From NCBI GenBank assembly GCA_963971425.1, contig OZ020516.1:15860593-15924592 (forward strand): a DNA stretch of 64,000 nt, in the 5' to 3' direction. The first letter of the stretch is position 1; every line of letters begins with the position of its first letter. Positions 46,995-62,101 of the stretch are shown piece by piece. The stretch is from Bryoerythrophyllum caledonicum (taxonomy: Eukaryota; Streptophyta; Bryopsida; Pottiales; Pottiaceae). The position numbers and the translations under genes were made by a program. The notes under the pieces were generated by a model. It was given only the letters and a program-made list of their open reading frames with translations, was not told the origin of the DNA and did no database searches.

Positions 46995-48594
46995 AGTCTT
47001 TCACCCCTCATCCAGGTTAGTGTGTGCTTTTCTTTGGTAAGCATATGGTTTTTAAGTGGATGATTTGAATTGAATTCAGTCTAGGTACTCGAAGCGTCAT
47101 GAGATGAAATTCCGGACATATTAGTCCGAAGCTGCAATTGCCATCTTGTTTCTTTCATGTCGTTGACGAATGGGAAATTCTGGCTTTGATTTCAGGTAGT
47201 CATGGTCGATTGCGACATCAAGCACCCACACGGAAGAACTGTTTGGTGCCTGGTTGTGATTAGATGATTCTGTTTGAATGACTTCACAACTGTGAGGCTG
47301 CATCCTAAGCCTCTCTGCAGTGTTCCGGGATGTGGGCTCTGCGAGGTCTGATTACTCCGATCTTTAGACGACTGTCATGTTAGTACAGTAAATCGCTATC
47401 TCGGAGTATTTCCACAGTTGCTAAAGTGCCTCCCTCTCCTGCACTTTGTAAAGTGAATGTTGAATTCACATGCATACACGTCGATCTAATCAATCCAACC
47501 ATTTTTTTGAAGCGCAGTTGTGTTATGCTTCTAAGCCCTGCTTTCCTGTTTCAGTTCACCACGTTGTACACCCATGGGCATGCTTGCAGATGGTCACGGA
47601 GATGTGTGATACGCCCTTGATTTATATCCTCATGATACCAATGACATTGCTGGATCATTTGCCAAACTATTTCAAGATCTCAAGGCACCTCCAAAATCAT
47701 CATCTCGACAACTCTTCCTGAAACAAGGGCCAATCCATTGTGTGCAGCTGGTGAAGTTGCAGCCGCGTTCTTCACAAAGTTGACAAAAGGAGGTATAGAT
47801 AACAATCTCGTAGACCTCTTCGATGACGACGGTTTCTAATCAGATGATGACGACCGTTTCTAATCAGATGTTCTCACAAAGGACATGCTCATGAGAAAAT
47901 TCACACCAAGTGCTCATGCTTCGTGATAAGAAATATCTCACTTGTGATATCAACTCGGAAGTCCAAACCATGAGCCCCAGTCCAAACAAAGATTTATGCA
48001 AATTAGTGTGCTTTCCGGGGCCGAAGATGACACGCACCATCTCGTCTCCGCAGGCACGGGCCATCATATCTCATCTCCCACTCATCGTCGCCAGCCCCAA
48101 CTCGAACAAGCCGCCACCATCCCACCTGCAAAGACTGCAAGCAAGTGTTCCCCCTCAACTCCTCCTTGAGCAAAAGCTTCAACCCCTTCTTGACCTCCCC
48201 CTGCACTCCCCTCTCAAACTCGCACGGTGCAAGGCGGTTCCGGGCTCGTGCACCGCTTCCACACGCTCGAAGGTGGGCACCAATCTCAGCAACGTCTTGA
48301 CCACCGTCATCCAGCTTCGACGTCCTTGGGAGACGGTCATCGAGTGGCTTGTCCCGCAGCAGCACTGGCCATTCCGTCTCCAAGGAACGTCTCACCCCAG
48401 ACTCCGAAGCGAGAAGCCAAGGTCGAACATGGAATCTCCTAGCAACTTAAAAAGTCAACATGTGGAGGCGGCGGCTTCTGCCCAGCACGGGAAACACTGC
48501 GCGCATGAGTGTTTTAACAGTGGCAGGCAAAGAGAGAATAACAACAAGATTAAAAAATAAAAATAAAAAACTCCTGTCTGCGAAGTGAATATAA
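46995..48594. other. 3' flank of the SWIB gene with coding-like relics
   Basis: Protein-like stretches without an open gene occur at about 47608-47750 (LYPHDTNDIAGSFAKLFQDL) and 47745-47840 (GEVAAAFFTKLTKGGIDNNL). A GC-rich islet at about 48010-48480 is open on both strands (216 codons on plus, 130 on minus). None is recognised. They could be pieces of a transposed or retrocopied host gene. The first few hundred bases may be SWIB 3' UTR. Confidence 0.3.
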
Positions 48595-48630
48595 GGTAAG
48601 CCCCCTAAAACCGACAAGTTTTTATTTGAT
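48595..48630. repeat. Solo end of the GGTAAGCC MITE
   Basis: GGTAAGCCCCCTAAAACCGA matches the left end of the copy at 49503 (GGTAAGCCCCCCTAAATCCG), but no right end is attached before unrelated sequence. Confidence 0.5.
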
Positions 48631-49042
48631 TATATCAAATAAAATAACACTACTAACTTTTATTATAATAACAGTACAATACTTGTATTAACATTCACAT
48701 TTAATATAGGGTTGTAGGAAAAGAGTTTTGAACTTGTCCGGCATGACTACCCTAAACAAAAATCATCTAAGATGGCATAATTTTTTTTTTACATATTCAA
48801 TGACTCTACTCTACAGTAAAAATATTATTCCCATGTAGCTTTTATGTTCTTGTTATTTAATACAAAATTTCAAGAATTGAAAATATAAATTGCAACTCTA
48901 GAGATATGTCTAAGATTTACAAATACCCACCTCGAGACTTTTGGTCTTGAGAGGTTAATTTCCTTTGATAAAGTAAGATGTGTATCCAAGAATTCACTTG
49001 CAGCGTTGTCTTATCAAAATCATTTCACAAGGTTTTATCAAT

Positions 49043-49480
49043 TTAACCCCTAAAAGACCAAAGTCCCCTCGGGGGACATTTTGAGTTTGGGTAAGGTACC
49101 ATGTTCTCAATTCTAGGCATTATTTTCTGAGATATTTTATTGAATGGAAAACTTTTGATTAGCTTTGCGTAGACACAAATTTCGTAAAATTCTGACTTAC
49201 GGTTCAAAAGTTACAATTTATTTTCACTTACATATACAAATAGTGCAGCAGTTTAGTGTGACATATCACAAATACTCACACTAAACTTTGATAACTTCTA
49301 AATTCAATAGAAATTTGAGTTTTTGTCCATTTAAAAGAAAGAAAATGTCCTCTTGGAAAAGAAATTGAGATCTTTTCATCTACCAACGGATTTGTGAATT
49401 TCAAAAATTTGAGAAGGATATGATATATGCAAAATATAAAGTGTATTGTTGATTCTCATCACATAGTTGCATTGCAGGAT
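49043..49480. repeat. Partial short-subfamily TTAA element
   Basis: It starts TTAACCCCTAAAAGACC with the hairpin GTCCCCTCGGGGGAC and shares GACTTACGGTTCAAAAGTTA and ATACAAATAGTGC with 13606-14198. The right TTAA end is missing. Confidence 0.55.
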
Positions 49481-49502
49481 TTTTTAGGAATGTCAAAGAC
49501 TT

Positions 49503-50255
49503 GGTAAGCCCCCCTAAATCCGACAAGTTAAGGAATGTGCATATATGGAGAGAGGAGATAATTAGACTGTTATTTTTCAGTGATAGCCAATAGAATTACA
49601 ATTCCATCCCAAGTGATTTCATTTTAATTTTTGATGAAAGCTGAATTAGTTATGCACTCTCAAAGTGTGCAACCATGTTTAAGGTTGGATGACCCATAAC
49701 CACCACAAACCCCAGAACCAACAAGCTAAAGTGTACCAAAACCACCACAGACCCACCCCATTTCCGAAATTTTAGGAAGTCATTTATGATTGGGTGTCAG
49801 TTCATGATTGGTTCAAAGCTGCCGGTTTTTAGTCAATGCAGAAGTGGTTATTGGTACAACTTAGTGTGGAAATAGAGAGTTTTGTATGTCGAGGAATGGG
49901 TCACGGCTTACTATCCACTTTGAAAATTTGTAGCAATTTCAATATGAAGAAATAAATGGTCACGACAATTGCAATATTCATGAAATCCTATTTTGAATTC
50001 CCAAAAAATGTCTTACCATGTACACAAACGCTATAAATAGGTCAGCAAGCTTAAGTTGGTGGTTATAGGTCATCCAACCTTAGTGGGTGGCCAGCAGTAG
50101 GTACCTTCCACAACCAACGACCAAAAGTAAGGGTCCTGACTAATAGCAAATCTCCATTTGGAGCTGAGTTGGTGGTAATGGGATGGAAGAGGGTTGGATA
50201 TACCCCAACTTTATAGGCATTGGCTATGGGTTTTTGGTGGTTATGGGGGCTTACC
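49503..50255. repeat. GGTAAGCC MITE interrupted by a second MITE
   Basis: The left end is GGTAAGCCCCCC and the right end GGGGGCTTACC. Without the 399-bp insert at 49682-50080 it would be about 350 bp, similar to the 9358-9699 copy, which it resembles closely. Confidence 0.7.
49682..50080. mobile_element. 399-bp TA-flanked MITE nested in another MITE
   Basis: The ends AGGTTGGATGACC and GGTCATCCAACCT continue into a longer arm around ATAACCACCA. TA is duplicated at 49680-49681 and 50081-50082. The uninterrupted sequence CATGTTTAGTGGGTGG in the copy near 9530 is the pre-insertion site. The interior is non-coding. TA duplication suggests mobilisation by a Tc1/mariner transposase. Confidence 0.78.
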
Positions 50256-50994
50256 TTATTTCATTTACAAAGTTGTATGAACATTTGTTGAGTCAGAAAA
50301 TCCCACCTGGGTGACTGAAATACTGGTATCACTGCACCGGAAAATCAAAAGCTGTAATACGTCAGCACAAGGATATTCCGCACGTCATATCCTTTGTCCC
50401 ACAATAATCCACTTCAAAGAAGATTCCAAGCTCTAGTAACCATTTTGTCAACCCCCCTATGATGACAGAACCAACAAGGTACCTAAACCCAACCGGTGAC
50501 CCTATACTGCCCACTTTTATATGACACCTAGATTTTAGAGATCAAAAATATATTTTATCCTTAGGTGACTCATGCAGTGACCAATGAATTTCAAAGTGAT
50601 GTAATGCCATGCTACATTTCCTCCTTACAATCTAGGAAGGTTATAGAAGTGTATGGTACCGAGTCTCTGGATCATAAAGGATCTTTGTAGCAATTTTAAC
50701 TTGGCTAAACTTAGCAGAGAAGCTACAAGAAAACCGTAGATGCTACTAGTACACTGCAAAAAATTGAAAGTAATGTTGAATTTAGCCATAGAATGATGGC
50801 AAGCAGTATAAGTATGAGACAATATCCATGAGTACCTCTCAAGGTTATTGCAAGATATCTCACCTACATATCCCCAGATATTATATGCTTGAATAGCTTA
50901 CCAAACTCCTTCAAAGTGCAGGTTGTAGTAATTCTGCCGATTTTCATAAATTGATTTTGGGATTACCAGGTCACCGTCTCTAATTGGATTCACA
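50256..50994. other. Intergenic, no recognisable feature
   Basis: No gene, RNA or repeat family of this window is recognised here. Confidence 0.4.
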
Positions 50995-51072
50995 AGAAGA
51001 AGAACTCCGATCCCCATAGAGGAGGCCGGAGTGAATAAAGTGTTTGTTCGTTCCACCACTAAATGCATGGTT
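50995..51072 (-). repeat. SINE-like (TTC)n-ended repeat, truncated copy
   Basis: AGAAGAAGAACTCCGATCC, GGCCGGAGTGAATAAAG and GTTCGTTCCACCACTAAAT match the 36031-36240 copy in reverse. It lies about 1.1 kb upstream of the kinase start codon. Confidence 0.55.
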
Positions 51073-51182
51073 GGATTCACAAACAAGCGAGCCCCCATCC
51101 AAGTCGATAGCACATGGCAGAGTCCCATGCCCACCAGAACATTCCAAAGTGACTTGAAAACACCTTTGCATGTCGCCCACTC

Positions 51183-52165
51183 TTGAGTCGTCATCAAAGC
51201 TACAACAACAACAACAATAGTGACACGACCCCACCGCGCCGGGCCACCCGGTCACCCGGTCGACGCAGACGAGGACGACCGAATCGATCCAAGTCGACGA
51301 GAGCCCGAGCGCACCCACGACCGAATCCATCCGAGGCGACGAGAGTAGGGGGGCCCCATGGACGAGATCAGGCTGGTTCCGTCGATGGAGCGCCTCGTGA
51401 ACCGCGGATCGCAAGAGGCTTGTCTGGCGTGGCTGCTGCGACGGAAGCCCGATCGATCCATCCAACAAGATAGACGACGCACGAGCTTCGCGACGAACGA
51501 ACACGCACTCGAAACTTCCCGCGGGTTGTTTGTCGAGCAGTCGGACAGTCGCAGCTTGTACTCCGACGCGGATTCGGGAGCGCTCGGATTTGACCTCAGC
51601 GCGACGTCGTCGCGGCCTGGTGGCTGGTTTCTAGACATGATGTACGGTGGTAGCTAGTGCGGAGGCGCGGTTGCAGCGACATGAGCCTGGCGGCGAAAGT
51701 GCGTTGAATTACGTTGGCGATGTAGAACTCGCGCGGCGGTTCGCGTGTGGATCCGCTTTTCGTGGCGCCAGGATCGGGGTAGTGGTTGTTCGATGAATCT
51801 GGCGTCGTCATCGTAGTACTCTTGTGCAGACTTCTGGCGAGATCTAGCTAGCTAGTTGCAGATGTCGCATCCCCCACTTGAAAATCGCGCTGCAGCAGCT
51901 TGAATTGCAGCTTCCTGATTTGTTCTAGTTTGTTTTGTTGCTGGTGTTTCGTTGTGTGTGAAGACGTGGGATCAACACGGTTGGTTGGTCGGTCGGTCTG
52001 AATTCAAAACATGTGCTGAATCGATGGAAACGGCCTCGGGGACTAGGGTCAGGTTTGAGCGGCCATCGACGAGGATGGGAAGCAGCTGGAAAGTGACTAG
52101 TTAAGTTGCAGAATCGGACCACCGGAAGTGCAAGGAGGGTATGATTGTGGGCGCCTGGCAGCGAG
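51183..52165 (+). promoter_or_regulatory. Upstream/leader region of the calcium-dependent kinase gene
   Basis: GC content rises sharply from 51183. Open frames on both strands (for example 51358-51657 on plus) show no recognisable protein and are more likely 5' leader or chance. If transcribed, the 99-codon frame at 51358 would be an upstream ORF. A short (TTGGTTGGTCGG)-like run lies at 51980. Confidence 0.35.
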
Positions 52166-56194
<4,029 letters not shown>

Positions 56195-56540
56195 CGAGAG
56201 CATGCATGGTCCTCTGCCGCCCACTGCCTGAGATGGAGGAGCAATATGTAACTGTAGTTGCAGCAGCTAGCAGCAGTGAAGGAGACGTGGTGTAGGTTGT
56301 GCAGGCTGCACTGAGTCTACTTTCATTTCGTTCATAGTAAGGTTTGGTACCACCGCGTATACACGACCGGAGTTGCCTCGGTTGTTATGCTTCTGGCCTC
56401 GCCTTTTGTATCATGATCGCATTCTTTTCGAGTGTGGAGCAGCATGCAAGCGTTTAAGCAACGATGCATGTCTGGTGAATAGATAGGATGATTTTTTCCA
56501 CCTTGTAGCATTCGCCAAGTTTATATTGCAATATGCTCCT
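56195..56540. other. 3' flank of the kinase gene
   Basis: This is probably 3' UTR and downstream DNA; no other feature is recognised. Confidence 0.4.
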
Positions 56541-56544
56541 AATA

Positions 56545-57083
56545 ATGTCTATTTTTGGGTGGTTTCGGTTGATAGGCCACCTCCATTAAAAATGTAAACT
56601 ATGTTCTAGAGGTGTATGAAGATGGGCATCTGTTGGGACCAACGCCACAAATATTGGTGCAAGCATTGGCGGGCTGTAGTGATTTCTGTGAAGTGGGGTT
56701 GTGATCAAATGTACCTTGTGCATAGATGTTGTATGGCATGATCTAGAACCCTCGTAGATTCTTGCAGGCTGTAAAGGCTCGTTGGCCTTAAAGGGTTAAG
56801 GGCTGACGTCCATTTTGGGTTGTTTGGGCACATTACCAAGTTTGTAGCAAGTGTTACATGCTACCTCCGAGGAAAAGTTGACAAAAACTTAGAGGCGGAG
56901 TAAGATGAGCATCTCCGGGAACGGTGCCACTAGGATCAATACAAGCATTTGTCAAGCTACAGTGATGTCCGTAAAGTAGGGTCACGATGAAATGTACCCT
57001 ATGTCTAGATGTTGTTAACATGATCTATTACACTTGTAGATTCTTCCAGGCCTTGTACGCTCATTGGTTGTAAAGGGATAAGT
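56545..57083. repeat. Two tandem copies of the CCCTTTA/TTAA element
   Basis: Both copies are inverted relative to 26523-26810. They meet at AAAGGGTTAAGGGC (TTAA at 56798-56801). Each carries a GAAGTGGGGTTGTGATCAAATG-like block and a TGTAGATTCTTSCAGGC block. The head-to-tail array shares one TTAA. Confidence 0.55.
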
Positions 57084-57681
57084 GTCTCTAAAGTAGAGGT
57101 GGGGAACTGAGAGTGCACCTTAAACCGCCAATGTGCACTCCCTCCTTTCATTCCAAGACAGAAAGATAGCCCAATGGTACATGCCCTCATTGTTTTAGCT
57201 CCAAATAATAGGGCATGTACAGTACCCTGTAACAAGTGTTGCAACACACTCTATTTTTTCACTTAAAACATATCCCATGGCCTGATTTAGAATGATGGTG
57301 TTGGCATGATAATCATCACATCTCCATGAGATTTTTTGCATCATGGAAGGTGTTCCAGTTACCTTCATACACCATGCATTTTCTAAATATAAAGAGGCAT
57401 CCATTGCCATGTGTATACCAAAATTGCCATCATGCTTAAAAATCTTGGAAAAGGGTACCCTTCTTAATGTGATCACTTCTTCTTTGGGATATTAGGTTTT
57501 GAGTATGTTTGAGCTTGGGAGGGTCCAGAGATACACATACATGTTTGCAAGTCATCTTGATGGTACACATTTCTTAGAAAAATTGTGTGCAACAAGTCCT
57601 GTTTGTCAAACATATCGTTTCTATGTTGTTGTTAGGACCTTTTTTATCAAACTTTTTGTGGATGTAAGTGTTGTTTGAGGA
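57084..57681. other. Left flank of the Tc1-like transposase
   Basis: Part of this is probably the 5' untranslated part of the transposon. No terminal inverted repeat could be paired with the 3' side by eye. TACAGTACCCTG at about 57218 resembles other MITE ends. Confidence 0.3.
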
Positions 57682-58710
57682 TTGTGCACCATGACAAGGA
57701 GTTATGTATCAAATGATATACGACACATGATAGTTGGTATGCAGAAAGCTGGCATGTCAGTGAGTGAAATTGGAAACATTGTAGGAAGGCCAAAATTGAC
57801 TATTTCAAGGATTCTCAAGCGATTTAGAATTAGTGGCTCTGTATTGCCAGCAAGTAGGTCCGGTAGGCCGCGAAACATGAATGATTGAGATAGGAGAAAG
57901 CTCCATAGAGATCTTAGTAGTAATCGTCGTGCTCCTCTTGCAAAATTGTGCAGCAATGTAACATCTTCCGTGGGCATGTCAACTTTACGTAAAGAGCTTC
58001 ACGAGCTTGGTGTTAATAGTTGCATTGCAGTGAAGAAACCATTCTTGAGTGACATTCATAAGGCAAAGAGGTTGGCTTTTGCAAAGGAGCACTTGCATTG
58101 GACGATTGACGATTGGAGTAATGTGATTTGGACCGATGAGTCATCCTCTGAAGTTGGAAAACCATCACGTCAAATTCGTGTCTGGCGAAAAGCACATGAA
58201 CGCTACAACTACAATTGCTTAGCACCTACATTCAAATCCGGAAGGACTTCAATTATGGTATGGGGTGCTATCACTGGCTCTTCTAAGTCTTATTTGGTGT
58301 TAATTCCTCCTAATAGACGCACTGCCAAAGATTTTCTAGAGATAGTATCTCAAGGAGCATTAGAGCATTATTATTGGCACCATGACCACTATGAGCACCT
58401 CATTTTAATGGAGGATGGTGCTCCAGTACATGGTAGTAATATACAAAAAGATTGGAGAGAACAACTTGGATTGAAAAAGCTTGAATGGCCACCAAATTCT
58501 CCTGACCTTAATCCTATAGAGAATGTCTGGAAGCAAGTTAAAGATCAAGTGCAACAGAGAAATAGACCACGAAACAAAGATGAAATATGGACATCAGTCA
58601 ATCTGGCTTGGGAGGATATACCTCAAGAAAGCATCAAGAAGTTGATTTCAACAATGCCAACCCGGATGAAAGCTGTAATAACAGCTCAAGGTGGTAGCAC
58701 TCGATGGTAG
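57682..58710 (+). mobile_element. Tc1-like transposase with one in-frame stop
   Basis: One frame of 343 codons runs from MTRSYVSNDIR to GGSTRW. It is broken only by TGA at 57886-57888, between the DNA-binding and catalytic halves. The N-terminal part has two HTH motifs (MQKAGMSVSEIGNIVGRPKL, ILKRFRISGSV) and a GRPR hook. The catalytic half has IWTDESSSEV, LILMEDGAPVH and NSPDLNPIENVW, giving the DDE triad typical of Tc1. Length is normal for the family. Ends and TA duplication were not identified. Apart from the stop it looks well preserved, so the copy is not old. It could supply DNA binding to the TA-flanked MITEs, which is speculative. Confidence 0.9.
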
Positions 58711-58933
58711 TAGGTGTTCCATTTTACTGTAGAATATTTGTTAGTGAGTAAGACATATTGTAAACTTCATATCATATTAGGCTTCTATACTACTATAGCT
58801 TTGTAATGATACCTTATTTGACTTTATTTGATCAAATTTTGATTTAATATATGAGTTTGATTTCCTTAGCCTAGATATAAATTGACTTTTACATGAAATG
58901 TCACAGTTTTAGGGTTTGGGGTTTAGATTGAGC

Positions 58934-59700
58934 CCCGAACTTCCAAAGGTCCCCTTGTGGGACTATTGAAGGTTTTGGAAGGTTCTCATTGTGTCCATTT
59001 GTAACATTCTTGTTTGAAATTTCTATTGTAGATGAACATTACTAAAAGCTTTTTGGAGAGTCCAACTTTTTTCCTCAATCCGACATTTGATGAAAAGATT
59101 TGCCATCTAATAGATTTTCACACATTATCAAGCAAGATACAACGAAAACTTTTTCTTTTCCACATAAAACTTAGAGATCTTTATATTCTTTACTTTTTAT
59201 ATTTTCCACAGCAATAAGTGGTGTTAAACTTCTTATGGATTGTTTGGATTCTCATTCTAAAACATATTATGTGCCCAATAAAAATATAACGTGAATTGGC
59301 AATTTTTGAACTTCTACTCTTTGCACAATTGTTTTAAACATGCTAAACTCCATCTTTACCTCTAAAAATTGGTGTACAAGGAATTAATATTATGCTCAAC
59401 ATGATGGTATAAAATTGAGACCAGATGTAGTGAAAATTTTGACAACAAGTGAAGTCAAAGTTTGTTGATCCTCTAAACACAGAGAAGAAAATGAACCGTT
59501 TTCTCTATTTCAGACACTATAATCTTTTGTACAGTCAAAGTTTATGAAATTTTGTAGGTATGTTACTTATTAAGTCTTTATTGATATCCTATGATTAGAC
59601 CTAAAAATAAAAGTTTTGCCTTCCTTCCTTACTCATGCTCTAGAATCAACAGTTGTCAATTGTTTTTGATGCAAAATTGTCAAAGAAATCTAGGGGTCAT
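58934..59700. repeat. Eroded TTAA-family element
   Basis: It starts GCCCCGAACTTCCAAAGG and carries TTTAAACATGCTAAACTCC, GTGAAGTCAAAGTTTGTTG and GCAAAATTGTCAAAGAAAT before a degraded GGGGTCA end. Its orientation is that of 11601-12543. Confidence 0.55.
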
Positions 59701-59709
59701 TTATAACGC

Positions 59710-59880
59710 CTAAGTGGACAATGAGAGCCTAAGAGAATCTACAAGTGTAATAGATTAGGCTGAATATCATTTGTACATTGAGTACATTTCAGCACGACCC
59801 CACTTCACAAAAATCATTGTAGTTTGCTAATGCCTGCATGGATTCAAGGAGATTGAAGAGATCCGCTGGAAAGCCAATGA
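59710..59880. repeat. Partial CCCTTTA/TTAA element
   Basis: GAATCTACAAGTGTAATAGA and ACGACCCCACTTCACAAAAA match 26545-26660. Confidence 0.5.
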
Positions 59881-59934
59881 GGAGCTCAAAATGCGTTCAG
59901 AGGACGTGGGAGACAATGCTTGACTATGGAAGAG

Positions 59935-60158
59935 TTAACCCCCAAAGGCCCAAGTGTACCTACAGGGTGCAAAACTTTTCACTTTGACTTTGATTGTCTT
60001 TCAATCCTTACGGTCAAAATTCACAAAATTTTCAGCACGTCATCTCATACAAGTTTAGAAGAAGATCATACGGTTACATTCTCAAAAAGTTCATCTTGGC
60101 AAATTATAATCAACGGAGTAGAGGTTCCTCTAAAATACCCTGGGCTTCTAAGGGTTAA
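59935..60158. mobile_element. 224-bp TTAA-flanked miniature element
   Basis: The ends are TTAACCCCCAAAGGCCC and GGGCTTCTAAGGGTTAA. The inner CTTTCAATCCTTACGGTC block shows that it is an internally deleted derivative of the larger units. Confidence 0.65.
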
Positions 60159-60742
60159 AAGAGCAAAAGCACCAAAATCGACCCTAGTAGGGTTTATAGG
60201 GTTAAGATGAGCCCCCAGGAAAATTCCAGAATCCCGAAAGTCCACCCTCGCTTCAAGGTGTCCGATTTTTGAGTGACTGAAGCGAGTCGTTAAACTTGAG
60301 GTGGGACATGGCTGACGGTGACGCGTTCTAATTGTTGCAACCAGACAACGCTTTACCGCTGCCGACGAGTTCTCTCCCAGACACTCCCTGACGCGATAAA
60401 CGGATCCCGACTTGGAGGTATTCGCGGCAACCGACCTTTGAGTCTGCTAGTTCTCAAGACTATGGCGTCGAGAAGCCTGTCTGGTAATCTGCAGACACGG
60501 AGCTCTAACCGTTAGCAGACACCGGTAACAGGTCTGTTATCACGAACAAGAGGAACTATAAGATCATGGATCAGGGGTAATATTATTCATCACACCCAGA
60601 TCCTCCTCTGTAGTCGATTGAAAGCAAGTGAACACTCCAGCGCTCGTAGTAGCTTCAGTTCCCGGGCAGCAGCTAGATTCGCTTTCCTGGGCTCCTCATT
60701 CTATCAGGCTTGCAGTTTTCTTCTGACGAGCACGATTTCAAG

Positions 60743-60949
60743 ATGGCGTTCTCATGTGGCGTGGAAGGAGACGGCGGGTCGTTCAAGCTGAACGTTGGCA
60801 GGCCGACGTCGAAGGTGGCGCAGAAGGATGGCGGAGGGACCTACTGGGATCCCACAGGGCCCTTGATTGCTCGGCCTCAGCGTCCGAAGCAGAACAAAGC
60901 CTGTGCTTCGATCCTCCGCAATCATCTTCCCAACTCCGGCGAGTTGTGA
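60743..60949 (+). CDS. Unidentified short ORF (68 residues)
   Basis: An ATG in good context (CAAGATGGCG) opens a 68-codon GC-rich frame with GGSFKLNVGRPTSKVAQKDG and TYWDPTGPLIARPQRPKQ. I do not recognise it. The leader (60300-60740) has the composition of a plant 5' UTR. It may be a small gene, a first exon or a relic. Confidence 0.3.
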   Translation: MAFSCGVEGDGGSFKLNVGRPTSKVAQKDGGGTYWDPTGPLIARPQRPKQNKACASILRNHLPNSGEL

Positions 60950-61559
60950 ATCATGACAGCGCGGTCACTGCTGGAACTTGGTGGTCATGGGAGCTGGCGC
61001 TGGTGGTTCGTGAAGGTGACGGTGTTGGTAGCAGTGGTGGAGCTGTTTGTTGGTTGGAGATGGGTGGTGCCTTGGGCAGAGACGCAATGACTATTGCGCC
61101 TTGATGGTTAATGATAGATTCTTTTATTTTTTCAAATTTTCGGCACACAAAAGTTGCTACATTGGCGACTTGCGGCAGTCCCGTCAAGTAGAGAGAAGAT
61201 ATCACAGCAAGGAATTGCACCCGCAACCACTCGATTTGGTTTGGGTATCTCCCAACATCACCTGGTAGTTTAGGGTCGTCTCGGACCAATTTTTGATAGA
61301 GATTAGGTAGCAGTAGAGAGCTTCTGGAAGTTGCAATCGATTCTTTTGGTTTAATTCAACCAATCATGATTTATGGTTGCGACTTCACTGCACGATGGGC
61401 ACATGAGATGTGAAAGGCAAGCAATCGGGGATCTGCCTTCCGCAGGTTGAATTCAATTTCATGGAGGGATTTGTAGAGGAAATTTGCATTCTAGAGCAGG
61501 ACATTGGTTGGGGCTAGCGCCTCGAGGAGTTGGAGGTGTGTCAACAGAAGCAGCGACGA

Positions 61560-61800
61560 AGAAAGAAGAGTAGAAGAGGATGGAGATGTAGTTGTCGACG
61601 GAACTGGGCGAGGAGGTGGTGAGGGAGTCGTTGATCTGGGCAAGCTTGCAGGGGGCCTTGGTTGGCGACAAACGCCACGAGAGGGCGGGGACTTCTCCCA
61701 GCGTGGGCACGGTGCACGCCCTTCTGCCCACGCCGTTCAGCTTTCGGGCAGCGTTCACGCAAGCGTTGGACCTCGCCACGCACAACAACAGCATGGTGGA
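61560..61800 (+). pseudogene. Glutathione synthetase-like N-terminal fragment
   Basis: Without a start codon, the frame reads ELGEEVVRESLIWASLQGAL, VGDKRHERAGTSPSVGTVHA and LLPTPFSFRAAFTQALDLAT, then NNSMVD and a stop. Plant glutathione synthetases have a matching block near their N-terminus (DALVWSSLHGLVVGDK, SGTVPGVGLMHAP, LLPTAFPEAYWKQA, FNELIDRVSLD). The ATP-grasp part is absent from the surrounding DNA, and an in-frame stop at 61589 precedes the block. This is a lone fragment, probably a transposed or retrocopied piece, and is not functional. Confidence 0.55.
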
Positions 61801-61930
61801 CTGACACGCGGTTGCTGCACTCCGCTCTGCGCAGTCGCGGACTATCCTTGCCCCGTCGAGGATGACGAGTATTTATAAAAGACTTACTTAGGAAGGCCTC
61901 TTGCTGGTTGTTAGCCTTCTTATTACAACA

Positions 61931-62101
61931 CAGTACCCTCTCATAAGTTTACGTACTCTCATTGTTCTAGTGTGAATTCAGAAGTCTAATCTTTTTGTAT
62001 TTAGAAGTTGAATCTAACTGAAGATTCTTTGATGCAGTAAGATTTGACTTCTAAATTCACACTGGAAGGGTGAGAGTACGTAAACTTATGGGAGGGTACT
62101 G
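61931..62101. repeat. 171-bp MITE forming a near-complete hairpin
   Basis: Arms of about 65 bp run inwards from CAGTACCCTCTCATAAG and GAGGGTACTG. They pair through TTTACGTACTCTCA and GTGTGAATT with few mismatches, leaving a short loop. No clear target duplication is visible. Confidence 0.7.

Noticed and set aside
52145-52165. Upstream start for the kinase at 52145
   Set aside because: It is TTG, not ATG. The ATG at 52166 gives the expected MGSCC lipidation signal.
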